From a bacterium (GTDB taxonomy: Bacteria > Desulfobacterota > Deferrisomatia > Deferrisomatales > BM512), in the NCBI GenBank assembly GCA_009724975.1, contig SRXB01000022.1, forward strand, positions 1 through 13,523: a DNA stretch of 13,523 nt, read 5' to 3'. Positions 1-6,092 of this stretch are shown piece by piece. A program made the translations under genes and the position numbers. The first letter of the stretch is position 1. Every line of letters starts with the position of its first letter. The notes beneath the pieces are model-generated. The model was not told the origin of the DNA, ran no database searches, and saw only the letters and a program-made list of their open reading frames with translations.

Positions 1-68
1 TGGCTACAATTTACCCCGCCTGGCAGGCCTCCAGAATGAATCCGGTGCGGGCGATACGCACAGAGTAA
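1..68 (+). CDS. ABC transporter permease, FtsX/LolC/MacB type, C-terminal end (partial)
   Basis: Only the last 21 codons are in the window, in the frame beginning at base 3 and ending with TAA at 66-68. The tail IYPAWQASRMNPVRAIR followed by TE matches the very conserved C-terminus of FtsX-like permeases (LolC, LolE, MacB, YbbP types), usually written YPAxxAsrldPveAlRyE, which follows the last membrane helix. Such proteins are inner-membrane subunits of ABC systems that move lipoproteins or other substrates across the envelope or act on cell-wall enzymes. The tail cannot say which subgroup this is. No terminator is visible between this stop and the promoter of the next gene. Confidence 0.72.
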   Translation, partial: ATIYPAWQASRMNPVRAIRTE

Positions 69-73
69 CACTC

Positions 74-101
74 TTGCGAAGCCGCCTGGCCGCCTTATAA
101 T
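74..101 (+). promoter_or_regulatory. Sigma-70-type promoter of the phosphofructokinase gene
   Basis: TTGCGA at 74-79 and a perfect TATAAT at 96-101 are separated by 16 bp. Transcription would start near 108, giving a leader of about 34 bases that carries the Shine-Dalgarno AAAGGAG (127-133). The site lies just after the stop of the upstream permease, so the kinase gene probably has its own promoter. Confidence 0.6.
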
Positions 102-141
102 CGTTTATTGCAACCGATAGGAAATAAAAGGAGTTGAAACC

Positions 142-1299
142 ATGAAAATCGGAATACTCACCGGCGGCGGCGATGTCCCGGGCCTCAATCCCGCCATACG
201 TTCCGTCGTCACCCGCGCCGCGCAGGACGGCCACGAAGTTTTGGGGTTCCGCAGGGGTTGGATGGGCCTTTTGCACCTCAATCCCGACGATCCCGAGACG
301 GTGAAAGAATTCACCCTTCCCCTAAACCTCGAAAACACCCGCACCGTAGAGCGCACCGGCGGCACCTTCCTGCACACCGCGCGCGTAAATCCCTGGGCGG
401 TCTCCCCGAGCTCGCTCCCCTCCTTCATTTCCAGGGATTTCGTCCGCGAGGGCGAAAAGGGAAAGCTCGACTGCACCCCGCACGTCAAGAAAGTGCTGGA
501 AAAGATGGGAATCGACGTTCTCGTTCCCATCGGCGGGGAAGACACCCTTGGCTACGCCTCGCGCCTCCACCGCGATGGATATCCCGTCGTCTCGATACCA
601 AAGACTATGGATAACGACGTTTTCGGAACTGACTACTGCATCGGCTTCTCCACCTCGATAAGCCTATCGGTTAAGTTCATCCACCAGTTGCGCACCTGCA
701 CCGGCTCCCACGAGCGCATCGGCGTGGTGGAACTCTTCGGCAGATACTCAGGCGAAACCTCGCTCATCGCCGGCTACCTCGCCGCCGCCGACCGCGTCCT
801 CATACCCGAGGTCCCCTTCGAGACTGAAAAGGTCGCCGACCTGATACTCAAAGACAAGAAAGCCTGCTCGGCCCGCTACTCCATGCTAACTATCTCCGAG
901 GGGGCTTTGCCGACCGGCGGCGACATCCACCAGACCGGCGAGGCTGACGCTTTCGGCCACAAAAAGCTCGGCGGCATCGGCCAGCAGCTCTCCAAGAAAA
1001 TAGAGGAGCTGACCGGCGAAAAGACGATGTTCCAAAGCCTTTCCTACCTCATGCGCTCCGGCGCGCCCGACGCGCTCGACCTCATGGTTGCTAAAAACTA
1101 CGGCAACTGCGCGATGGACCTGATAAACAGGCGCGAATTCGGCCGCATGGTCGCTCTCCAGGGCGGCAAATACACCCACGTCCAGGCCGACATGCCGCTG
1201 ATGGGGACCAAGAACGTGGACGTAGACGCCCTTTACGACAAAGAAAACTACGTGCCGAAGATAAAAAACGCCCTCGGCATGCCGATGTTCCTCTACTAA
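142..1299 (+). CDS. pfkA: 6-phosphofructokinase, PPi-type active site (PfkA family)
   Basis: Phosphorylates fructose 6-phosphate to fructose 1,6-bisphosphate in the cytoplasm. The 385-residue protein opens with the nucleotide/PPi loop GGGDVPGLN (8-16), carries GGED at 131-134 and PKTMDND at 153-159 (catalytic Asp), and has the FGR sugar-phosphate motif at 199-201. In the family, Gly at the position of E. coli 104 and Gly at 124 go with ATP, while Asp and Lys go with pyrophosphate. Here these are Asp134 and Lys154, so a reversible, PPi-dependent enzyme is predicted. The length also exceeds the roughly 320 residues of bacterial ATP-PFK. The start is well supported by AAAGGAG 8 bases upstream. 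The gene ends in a strong terminator. The family is certain; the phosphate donor is an inference. Confidence 0.93.
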   Translation: MKIGILTGGGDVPGLNPAIRSVVTRAAQDGHEVLGFRRGWMGLLHLNPDDPETVKEFTLPLNLENTRTVERTGGTFLHTARVNPWAVSPSSLPSFISRDFVREGEKGKLDCTPHVKKVLEKMGIDVLVPIGGEDTLGYASRLHRDGYPVVSIPKTMDNDVFGTDYCIGFSTSISLSVKFIHQLRTCTGSHERIGVVELFGRYSGETSLIAGYLAAADRVLIPEVPFETEKVADLILKDKKACSARYSMLTISEGALPTGGDIHQTGEADAFGHKKLGGIGQQLSKKIEELTGEKTMFQSLSYLMRSGAPDALDLMVAKNYGNCAMDLINRREFGRMVALQGGKYTHVQADMPLMGTKNVDVDALYDKENYVPKIKNALGMPMFLY

Positions 1300-1307
1300 G
1301 AGCAAAA

Positions 1308-1341
1308 GGGGCGGGGGAAGACCCCGCCCCTGTCTTTTATT
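1308..1341 (+). terminator. Rho-independent terminator after the phosphofructokinase gene
   Basis: GGGGCGGGG (1308-1316) pairs perfectly with CCCCGCCCC (1322-1330) around a 5-base loop, followed by the T-rich TGTCTTTTATT. It begins 8 bases after the stop codon. The T tract ends only 2 bases before the start codon of the next reading frame. Confidence 0.85.
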
Positions 1342-1343
1342 CC

Positions 1344-2123
1344 ATGAAAAAATCCATCAGGTGCTTTTTATTCTTTTTTGCGGCGCTTTTGTCGGCGCTT
1401 CCGGCTATGGCCGCCTTCGAGGCGGAGGAGCTTTTGGAAAAATTCCGCGATCTGGGCAAAGAGCCTTGCGAAGCGGCGAAAGAAGCCGAAAAACTCTTCT
1501 CCCTCCACGCCGACACCTCCCTTTTCCACGTCAACGAGGCTTTGCTTCGAGACTCGTGGTATATGTGCGCCGTAAAAAGCGATTTGCGGGAAATATCGTT
1601 TGAGCGCAAGGTTCGGGCCGTCCACTGGGCGCTTCGGGAAAAGACGCAAAAAAGCGCCTTCGAGCTTTTCATCCTCTCCTCGACCCCGACCGAGGGCGAA
1701 CCCTACGACGGCAAAGCGCTAAAAGAGATGGCCGAAAGATTCCCCCAGGCCACCGGCGCGGTCTGGGCCGATTTTATACTGGCGGCGGGGCTTCGTGGAG
1801 AACCCGCGAAGGTGGAGGAGTTCCTTTCGCGCAATCCCGATTCGCGCCTGGCCCCAACGGCGCGGATAATACTCGCCAACTGGCTCAGCCTCTCGCCCGA
1901 AACGGTCGAAAATTCAATCGTCAGCTACAAGGACGCCAGAAGGCTCTACCCCGAATCCCACTTCGACTACTACACCGCAGGCTCCAAGCTCCTCGGCATA
2001 GGCGAAAAGATTTCGGCGGGCGAGCAGGCGACGATCCCCGTGGTGCTTGGTTTTTACAATCCGCCGGAAGGCGGCGAAAGATATTCGCTTAAGGACCTTA
2101 AGAAAGCGCTGGGGTTGGAATGA
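1344..2123 (+). CDS. Exported protein of unknown function, helical/TPR-like
   Basis: Not recognised. The N-terminus is a typical Sec signal peptide: basic MKKSIR, a Phe/Leu/Ala core (7-19), and a likely cleavage after Ala-Met-Ala at residue 23. No lipobox cysteine is seen at the cleavage site, so the mature protein of about 236 residues is probably periplasmic. The rest is predicted mostly helical, and the segment around residues 120-215 (AERFPQATGAVWADFILAAG, then NPDSRLAPTARIILANWL, then ARRLYPES) has the spacing of tetratricopeptide-type helix pairs. The start is chosen because it preserves the signal peptide, but it has no Shine-Dalgarno and sits 2 bases after a terminator T tract. The stop overlaps the next start by 4 bp (ATGA), indicating co-translation with the zinc-ribbon protein. 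Confidence 0.75.
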   Translation: MKKSIRCFLFFFAALLSALPAMAAFEAEELLEKFRDLGKEPCEAAKEAEKLFSLHADTSLFHVNEALLRDSWYMCAVKSDLREISFERKVRAVHWALREKTQKSAFELFILSSTPTEGEPYDGKALKEMAERFPQATGAVWADFILAAGLRGEPAKVEEFLSRNPDSRLAPTARIILANWLSLSPETVENSIVSYKDARRLYPESHFDYYTAGSKLLGIGEKISAGEQATIPVVLGFYNPPEGGERYSLKDLKKALGLE

Positions 2124-2494
2124 ATATTATTCTCTGCGGAAAATGCGGCGTGACGGTAAATGAAGGGGACGGGGCGCCGCAGGGAGGCCTTATTCTCTGC
2201 GACGACTGCGCTATGAACGCCCTAACGCCGCCAAGGCCCTGCGACCCATGGGCTGTCAAGATGGCCACAAGCGGCTTTTCCTCCAAGGCGGACGCGGCAA
2301 AAACCCTTCGCGGCGTTGAAAAAGCTCTTTACGAACTGGTTGGCGATAAAGGGAAGGTCCGTTCGAGGGAGGCGGAAAAAATCCTTGGCCTCTCCGAGGA
2401 AGAGATTAAGCGGGCTTTCAGCGTCCTTCGCCACATGGAGCTTTTGCGGGCCGCCAAAAACCCGTCTGGCGGGGTGGATTTAATTCCTTTTTAA
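2120..2494 (+). CDS. Small zinc-ribbon protein with winged-helix-like C-terminus
   Basis: A 124-residue protein with two CxxC pairs at Cys6/Cys9 and Cys27/Cys30, a zinc-ribbon arrangement. It then has a helical region (residues about 55-115) whose pattern of three helices, EAEKILGLSEEEIKRAFSVL and a following MELLRAA, resembles a winged-helix DNA-binding fold (GLSEEEIKRAFSVL as recognition helix). A role as a regulator or metal-bound adaptor is possible, but the family was not identified and function is open. It overlaps the upstream exported-protein gene by 4 bp, so translation is likely coupled. The gene ends 13 bases before a bidirectional terminator. Confidence 0.78.
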   Translation: MNIILCGKCGVTVNEGDGAPQGGLILCDDCAMNALTPPRPCDPWAVKMATSGFSSKADAAKTLRGVEKALYELVGDKGKVRSREAEKILGLSEEEIKRAFSVLRHMELLRAAKNPSGGVDLIPF

Positions 2495-2507
2495 TACGCT
2501 CAGGCCC

Positions 2508-2546
2508 AAAAAAAAGGCGGCGCCCATTTGGACGCCGCTTTTTTTT
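2508..2546. terminator. Bidirectional terminator between convergent units
   Basis: Eight A (2508-2515), then GCGGCG (2517-2522) pairing with CGCCGC (2533-2538) with inner CC/GG pairs and an ATTT loop, then eight T (2539-2546). It works equally on both strands, closing the zinc-ribbon gene on the plus strand and GAPDH on the minus strand. Confidence 0.9.
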
Positions 2547-2559
2547 ACCCGCGTGGTGG

Positions 2560-3561
2560 CTATTTCATCTGTTCGAGAATATCCAGAAGGTCAACCACAC
2601 GGTTGGAGTACCCCCACTCGTTGTCGTACCAGGTGATGGTCTTCAGCATCCTTTTGCCGACCACCTGGGTTAGCTGGGCGTCGAAAATCGCCGAGTGCGG
2701 ATCGCCGATTATGTCGCTTGAGACTATCGGACCTTCCTCGTAGCGCAAGACCTTTTCAAGGCGCTTTGTCCCCGCGGCGGCCTTCACCGCCTCGTTGACC
2801 TCTTTTACCGTAACGTCGCGGCTCATCATCGTTACAAGGTCCACCACCGAACCGTCGGGAATGGGAACTCGCACCGCCATGCCGTCGAACTTGCCCTTGA
2901 GCGCCGGAAAGACCTTGCCCACCGCCTTGGCCGCGCCAGTTGAGGTGGGTATGGTGTTTTCGGCGGCGGCGCGGGAGCGCCGCCAGTCGGAGTGAGGCAC
3001 ATCAGCGAGGCGCTGGTCGTTGGTATAGGCGTGCACGGTGGTCATGAGACCGCTCTCTATGCCAAAAGCCTCGTGCAGAATCTTTGCTATGGGGGCCATG
3101 CAGTTTGTTGTGCAGGAGGCGTTGGAGATGACCAGGTGTTCTGGCTTCAGGACCTCTTCGTTGACGCCGATGACTATTGTGGCGTCGACCTCGTCCTTGG
3201 CTGGGACGGTCAGGATGACCTTCTTCGCGCCCGCCGCAAGGTGCTGGGCCGCCTGCTCGCGCTTGGTGAAGACTCCGGTGGACTCTATGACGAAATCTAC
3301 GCCCAGATCCTTCCACGGCAGGGCGGTCGGGACCTTTTCGGCCAGCATTTTTGTCTTCTGGTGGTCGGTAACGAGGACTCCGCCCTCGACGTTGACTATC
3401 TCCGAGAACTTGCCCATCACTGTGTCGTGGCGCAAAAGGTAGGCCAGCGCCTCGGGAGAGGCGAGGTCGTTCACCGCTACTATCTCCACCCCTTTTTTCG
3501 CGTTGAGGAGGCGGTAGACACTGCGGCCTATTCTTCCGAATCCGTTTATTGCGACTCTCAT
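2560..3561 (-). CDS. gap: Glyceraldehyde-3-phosphate dehydrogenase, canonical NAD-type
   Basis: Oxidises glyceraldehyde 3-phosphate to 1,3-bisphosphoglycerate with NAD and phosphate, a cytoplasmic step of glycolysis that also runs backwards in gluconeogenesis. The 333-residue length is standard. Visible features are the Rossmann loop NGFGRIGR (6-13), Asp32 in VNDLA (selects NAD over NADP), the active-site SNASCTTNC with nucleophile Cys150, the base His177, STGAA (207-211) for inorganic phosphate, Arg231 for substrate phosphate, and the C-terminal WYDNEWGYSNR. All catalytic residues are intact. The Shine-Dalgarno GGGAGGT lies within the last codons of the upstream GAPDH-like gene, only 2 bp separate the two frames, and translation is probably coupled. 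A bidirectional terminator follows the stop. Confidence 0.97.
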   Translation of the reverse strand: MRVAINGFGRIGRSVYRLLNAKKGVEIVAVNDLASPEALAYLLRHDTVMGKFSEIVNVEGGVLVTDHQKTKMLAEKVPTALPWKDLGVDFVIESTGVFTKREQAAQHLAAGAKKVILTVPAKDEVDATIVIGVNEEVLKPEHLVISNASCTTNCMAPIAKILHEAFGIESGLMTTVHAYTNDQRLADVPHSDWRRSRAAAENTIPTSTGAAKAVGKVFPALKGKFDGMAVRVPIPDGSVVDLVTMMSRDVTVKEVNEAVKAAAGTKRLEKVLRYEEGPIVSSDIIGDPHSAIFDAQLTQVVGKRMLKTITWYDNEWGYSNRVVDLLDILEQMK

Positions 3562-3563
3562 GG

Positions 3564-4571
3564 CTATTTACCTCCCTTGGCGTTCATTATCTCGGCGGTT
3601 TCCAGCATTCTTTGCGCTATCGACCAGCCGTTGTCGAACCAAAAGAGGGTTTTTACGAGGCCGCCCGCTATTGAGAGTGTGGCGTCGGAATCGAGGACGG
3701 CCGAGCGGCAGTCGCCGATGATGTCGCTCGACACTATTTTCTCGTCGGTCCAGCCCAAAAGCCCCTTCATTGCTCCTTCCGATGCCTTTTTGACCGCTTC
3801 GTTGACCTCGGCTACCGTCGCGTCCCTTGAGAGCTTCGCGGTGAGGTCGATGTTGGAGCCCGCGGGAACCGGCACATTGAGGGCGATGCCCTCGATTTTG
3901 CCTTTGAACTCGGGGATGAGCCTTTCCACTACCGAGGGGGCCCAGGTGGTGTTCGGGATTATGTTTTGCGCCGCGCTGCGGCTCCAGCGGCCCGCGCCCT
4001 TGGCGGCGTCGGAAAGCTGCTGGTCGCCGGTGTAGGCGTGAATCGTCGTCATTGAGGCGGCTTCGAGGCCGAAGGCTTCGTCAAGGACCTTTAGCGCCAG
4101 CGCCAGCGCCTGCACCGAACTTGAGCCGCAGGAGATGATGGCTTCGCCCCTGGGGATGCGCTGGCAGTTGATTCCGCGCACCACCACCGGAACCTGGTCG
4201 TCGGCTGGCGTTGACGAGATTACGCATTTGGCTCCCTGCGCGACGTGCTTTGCCAGCGCCTCGCGGGTTTTGTGCCTGCCGGTGCACTCGAAGACCACGT
4301 CCGCCCCCAGCACGTCCCAGGCGATGGTTCCGGGGTCGGCGCGACGCAAAAAGCGGGCGCGCTGCCCCTTGCAGGTGATGTAATTGCCCTCAAGGGCCGC
4401 CGGCGTCTTGAAGGCTCCTTCCACTGTAGAGTGGTTGAGAAGGTATACCAGCGATTCGGGATCGGCGTCGTCGCACACCGCGACGAACTCTATCCCCGGG
4501 CGATCGTGTCCGAGCCTGAAAAGCGCCCTTCCCACGCGGCCGAAGCCGACAATTCCTATCCGCAGCGACAT
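3564..4571 (-). CDS. GAPDH-family paralogue lacking the catalytic cysteine
   Basis: The 335-residue protein is full length and clearly of the GAPDH family: GFGRVGR (9-15), MTTIHAYTGDQQLSD (174-188), SSDIIGD (281-287) and a final WFDN. The active site is altered. Where canonical GAPDH reads SNASCTTNC this reads SCGSSSVQA, so the nucleophile is Ser151 and a cysteine (Cys148) sits three residues earlier. Arg231 is Asn232, the phosphate loop STGAA has become TTWAP, and NEWGY has become NGWSI. His178 and Asn314 remain. Ordinary dehydrogenase activity is therefore unlikely. Possible roles are a regulatory partner of canonical GAPDH, a different NAD-linked enzyme, or a sensor. The frame is intact without stops, arguing against a pseudogene. 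AGGGAG lies 8 bases before ATG. It is the first gene of the unit and abuts gap by 2 bp. Confidence 0.9.
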   Translation of the reverse strand: MSLRIGIVGFGRVGRALFRLGHDRPGIEFVAVCDDADPESLVYLLNHSTVEGAFKTPAALEGNYITCKGQRARFLRRADPGTIAWDVLGADVVFECTGRHKTREALAKHVAQGAKCVISSTPADDQVPVVVRGINCQRIPRGEAIISCGSSSVQALALALKVLDEAFGLEAASMTTIHAYTGDQQLSDAAKGAGRWSRSAAQNIIPNTTWAPSVVERLIPEFKGKIEGIALNVPVPAGSNIDLTAKLSRDATVAEVNEAVKKASEGAMKGLLGWTDEKIVSSDIIGDCRSAVLDSDATLSIAGGLVKTLFWFDNGWSIAQRMLETAEIMNAKGGK

Positions 4572-4614
4572 GGCAAAACTCCCTATGCGAAATAAAAGTT
4601 GGGGGGTTTTTGAA

Positions 4615-4620
4615 ATTATA
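4615..4620 (-). promoter_or_regulatory. -10 element of the GAPDH pair promoter
   Basis: On the minus strand a perfect TATAAT reads from 4620 to 4615, 43 bases before the start codon of the GAPDH-like paralogue. No good -35 is seen: the best candidate, CTGCGC 16 bp upstream, matches poorly. The location, just after the terminator of the hpt unit, supports a promoter here. Confidence 0.45.
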
Positions 4621-4664
4621 CCGCCGGAAAATTGGCGCGCAGGGATCGGCGGCGATTTTTCGGC

Positions 4665-4697
4665 AAAAAAGAAGGCCCTTTCGCAAGGACCTCCTTC
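4665..4697 (-). terminator. Rho-independent terminator of the regulator-hpt-microprotein unit
   Basis: Read on the minus strand: GAAGG (4697-4693), an inner CCTT GCGA AAGG hairpin, then CCTTC (4675-4671) followed by six T (4670-4665). The stem has a small asymmetric bulge. It starts 5 bases after the stop of the six-cysteine microprotein, which supports that small frame being the last gene of the unit. Confidence 0.7.
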
Positions 4698-4702
4698 GGG
4701 GA

Positions 4703-4807
4703 CTACTTTTTAATGAAGGCTACTGGCTTATTGCATTTTTCGCAGGTTTTGGGCTTGCAGCGACACTCTTTTTCCGCGCCGCATTCGGGGCATTTGAAAA
4801 TCGCCAT
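4703..4807 (-). CDS. Six-cysteine zinc-ribbon-like microprotein, 34 residues
   Basis: Too short for usual gene calling. The frame ATG (4807) to TAG (4703) encodes MAIFKCPECGAEKECRCK followed by a second Cys pair. Cysteines are at 6, 9, 15, 17, 22 and 25 (CPEC, CRC, CEKC), so the protein probably binds zinc or another metal; the rest is lysine-rich. Support for it being real comes from a strong GAGGAG 7 bases before the ATG, a position 15 bases after the hpt stop in the same direction, and a terminator right behind its own stop. Function is unknown. It may act in the same process as the phosphoribosyltransferase or simply share its transcript. Confidence 0.75.
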   Translation of the reverse strand: MAIFKCPECGAEKECRCKPKTCEKCNKPVAFIKK

Positions 4808-4822
4808 CTCTTTTCTCCTCTT

Positions 4823-5332
4823 TTAGTCTTCAATAACGGCTATGTAGGTAAGGTTTCTCAAGGTTTCCGCCATATCCATGCCATAGCCTACCAGAAAACC
4901 GTCCTTCAGGGTGAAGCACGAGTAATTTATTTCAACCTCGCTCTCGCGACGCCCCCGCTTGTCCACCAGCGTGCAGACCTTTACCGAAGCCGCTCCGCTG
5001 TTTTTCAATCCGTCGATGAGAAAAGAGAGGGTTTTGCCGGAATCGACAATCTCCTCCACCACAAGTATGTCTCTACCCGCGAGCGGAAGCTTGCAGCCCA
5101 GGCAGGCCTTGACCTCTCCGCTGGAAAAGGTCTCGTTCCCGTAGGAGGAGAGGCGGACGAAATCAATCTGGCAGGGTATTGTAAGTTTTCTGGCGAGATC
5201 CGCCGTGAAGATGAAGGCGCCGGTGAGTACGCCCATCAATATGAGATTTTTGCCGGAGTAATCGCGATCAATGCAGGCGGCGACCTCGGCTATGCGGGCC
5301 TGAATCGCGGTGTTGTCGTAAAGGACCCTCAC
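4823..5332 (-). CDS. hpt: Hypoxanthine phosphoribosyltransferase
   Basis: Purine salvage enzyme that joins hypoxanthine (often guanine too) to PRPP to give IMP or GMP in the cytoplasm. The 169-residue protein has the usual length. It shows MGVLTGAFIF (33-42) for pyrophosphate binding, the PRPP loop DILVVEEIVDSGKTL (88-102) with the paired acidic residues Glu93/Glu94, LVDKRGRR (122-129) with the purine-contacting Lys, and FLVGYGMDMAE (146-156) near the C-terminus. Translation starts at GTG (5332-5330), 10 bases after the stop of the regulator gene, with a purine-rich AAGGGGCAAGGG ahead of it. The microprotein follows 15 bases downstream. Other type I phosphoribosyltransferases are less likely given the VGYGMD motif. 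Confidence 0.92.
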   Translation of the reverse strand: MRVLYDNTAIQARIAEVAACIDRDYSGKNLILMGVLTGAFIFTADLARKLTIPCQIDFVRLSSYGNETFSSGEVKACLGCKLPLAGRDILVVEEIVDSGKTLSFLIDGLKNSGAASVKVCTLVDKRGRRESEVEINYSCFTLKDGFLVGYGMDMAETLRNLTYIAVIED

Positions 5333-5342
5333 CCCTTGCCCC

Positions 5343-5942
5343 TTAAATTTTTCTGCCCGGGTAGAGCACTACCAGCGCCTTTGCCGGTTCTTCGCCGATG
5401 GAGCGGAAGGCGTGGGGTATTTCGGAGTCGAAGTAAAGGCAGTCGCGCGGGGCGAGCTTGTACTTGCCCTCGTCGCTTATGAATTCCACCTGGCCACTGA
5501 GAATGTAAACGCACTCTTCGCCGTCGTGGCTGTAGTAACGAAGGCTCTTCTCGCCGGAGCGGGCGAAGGTGACGAGCAGCGGCTGCATTGATTTTCTGGC
5601 CTTGTGTATTTCAAGGGATTCGTAACTGTATCCCATCTCGTCGCTGGGGTGGTGGGCGCGGACGCCAATGTTCTTGCGCTCGTCGGGCCTTGTCACCGCG
5701 ACCCGCAAGTCCTCTTCCTCTTCCTGGAAAAAATGGGAGATGTTGACCCCTAGGGAACGGGCGATGCGGATGAGGGTGGCGACTGGCGGGACTACGTGGC
5801 CGTTCTCCACCTGCGAAAGGAGCGGCTTTGAAAGGCCGGTCTTGTCGGACAGCTGCTGGAGGGTAAGATCCATCTCGCGGCGAAGTTTACGTATCTTTTC
5901 GCCTATGGCCAGATCCTTTACTTCCTCTTCGAACCCTTTCAT
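5343..5942 (-). CDS. XRE-family transcriptional regulator with C-terminal cupin domain
   Basis: A 199-residue cytoplasmic regulator. Residues 15-70 form an XRE/Cro-type helix-turn-helix (LTLQQLSDKTGLSKPLLSQV as the core). Residues 120-195 form a cupin_2 barrel with HDGEE (139-143), a family metal-binding motif, then YILSG, and His177 in IPHAF. Such proteins (PuuR, SutR and many unnamed ones) usually repress neighbouring genes and sense a small ligand or metal through the cupin. The gene is first in a unit with hpt and the microprotein, and it is divergent from the long GAPDH gene across a 150-bp spacer, so it may control itself and that GAPDH. GAGAGGA is 6 bases before ATG. The ligand cannot be told from sequence. 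Confidence 0.92.
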   Translation of the reverse strand: MKGFEEEVKDLAIGEKIRKLRREMDLTLQQLSDKTGLSKPLLSQVENGHVVPPVATLIRIARSLGVNISHFFQEEEEDLRVAVTRPDERKNIGVRAHHPSDEMGYSYESLEIHKARKSMQPLLVTFARSGEKSLRYYSHDGEECVYILSGQVEFISDEGKYKLAPRDCLYFDSEIPHAFRSIGEEPAKALVVLYPGRKI

Positions 5943-5986
5943 TTTTTCCTCTCCGGCTCGTTGCCGAACAGCGTTTCAATGAAATA

Positions 5987-5992
5987 ATTGTA
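5987..5992 (-). promoter_or_regulatory. Possible -10 element for the XRE-cupin regulator unit
   Basis: TACAAT on the minus strand (5992 to 5987), 44 bases before the regulator's start codon. No convincing -35 is found at 16-18 bp, so this is a weak call based on position and the -10 alone. Confidence 0.3.
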
Positions 5993-6023
5993 GCATTGAG
6001 ACAGGATTTCTTTTATATCGTCC

Positions 6024-6036
6024 TACACCTGTTGTA
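6024..6036. promoter_or_regulatory. Candidate operator, TACA-N5-TGTA
   Basis: An inverted repeat TACA CCTGT TGTA sits at 6024-6036 in the spacer between the XRE-cupin regulator and the extended GAPDH gene. Its size is right for an XRE dimer and it lies where it could affect both divergent promoters. Four-base half-sites can occur by chance in an AT-rich spacer, so this is suggestive only. Confidence 0.3.
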
Positions 6037-6092
6037 TATTGTCGTTCCCTTTATTTACCACATTTTAAACGCCAAGCGGAGGTAAGATAAAG

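Noticed and set aside
2..100. Open plus-strand frame of 32 codons ending at the pfkA promoter
   Set aside because: It has no recognisable motif, whereas the neighbouring frame ending at 68 carries a clear FtsX-type C-terminus.
2992..4035. 347-codon plus-strand open frame across both GAPDH genes
   Set aside because: It is antisense to two well-supported genes, spans their junction, has no ribosome site and looks like no known protein. Long antisense frames are expected with this codon bias.
4610..5482. 290-codon plus-strand open frame opposite hpt
   Set aside because: Antisense to hpt and the microprotein, crosses a terminator and promoter region, and has no recognisable domain.
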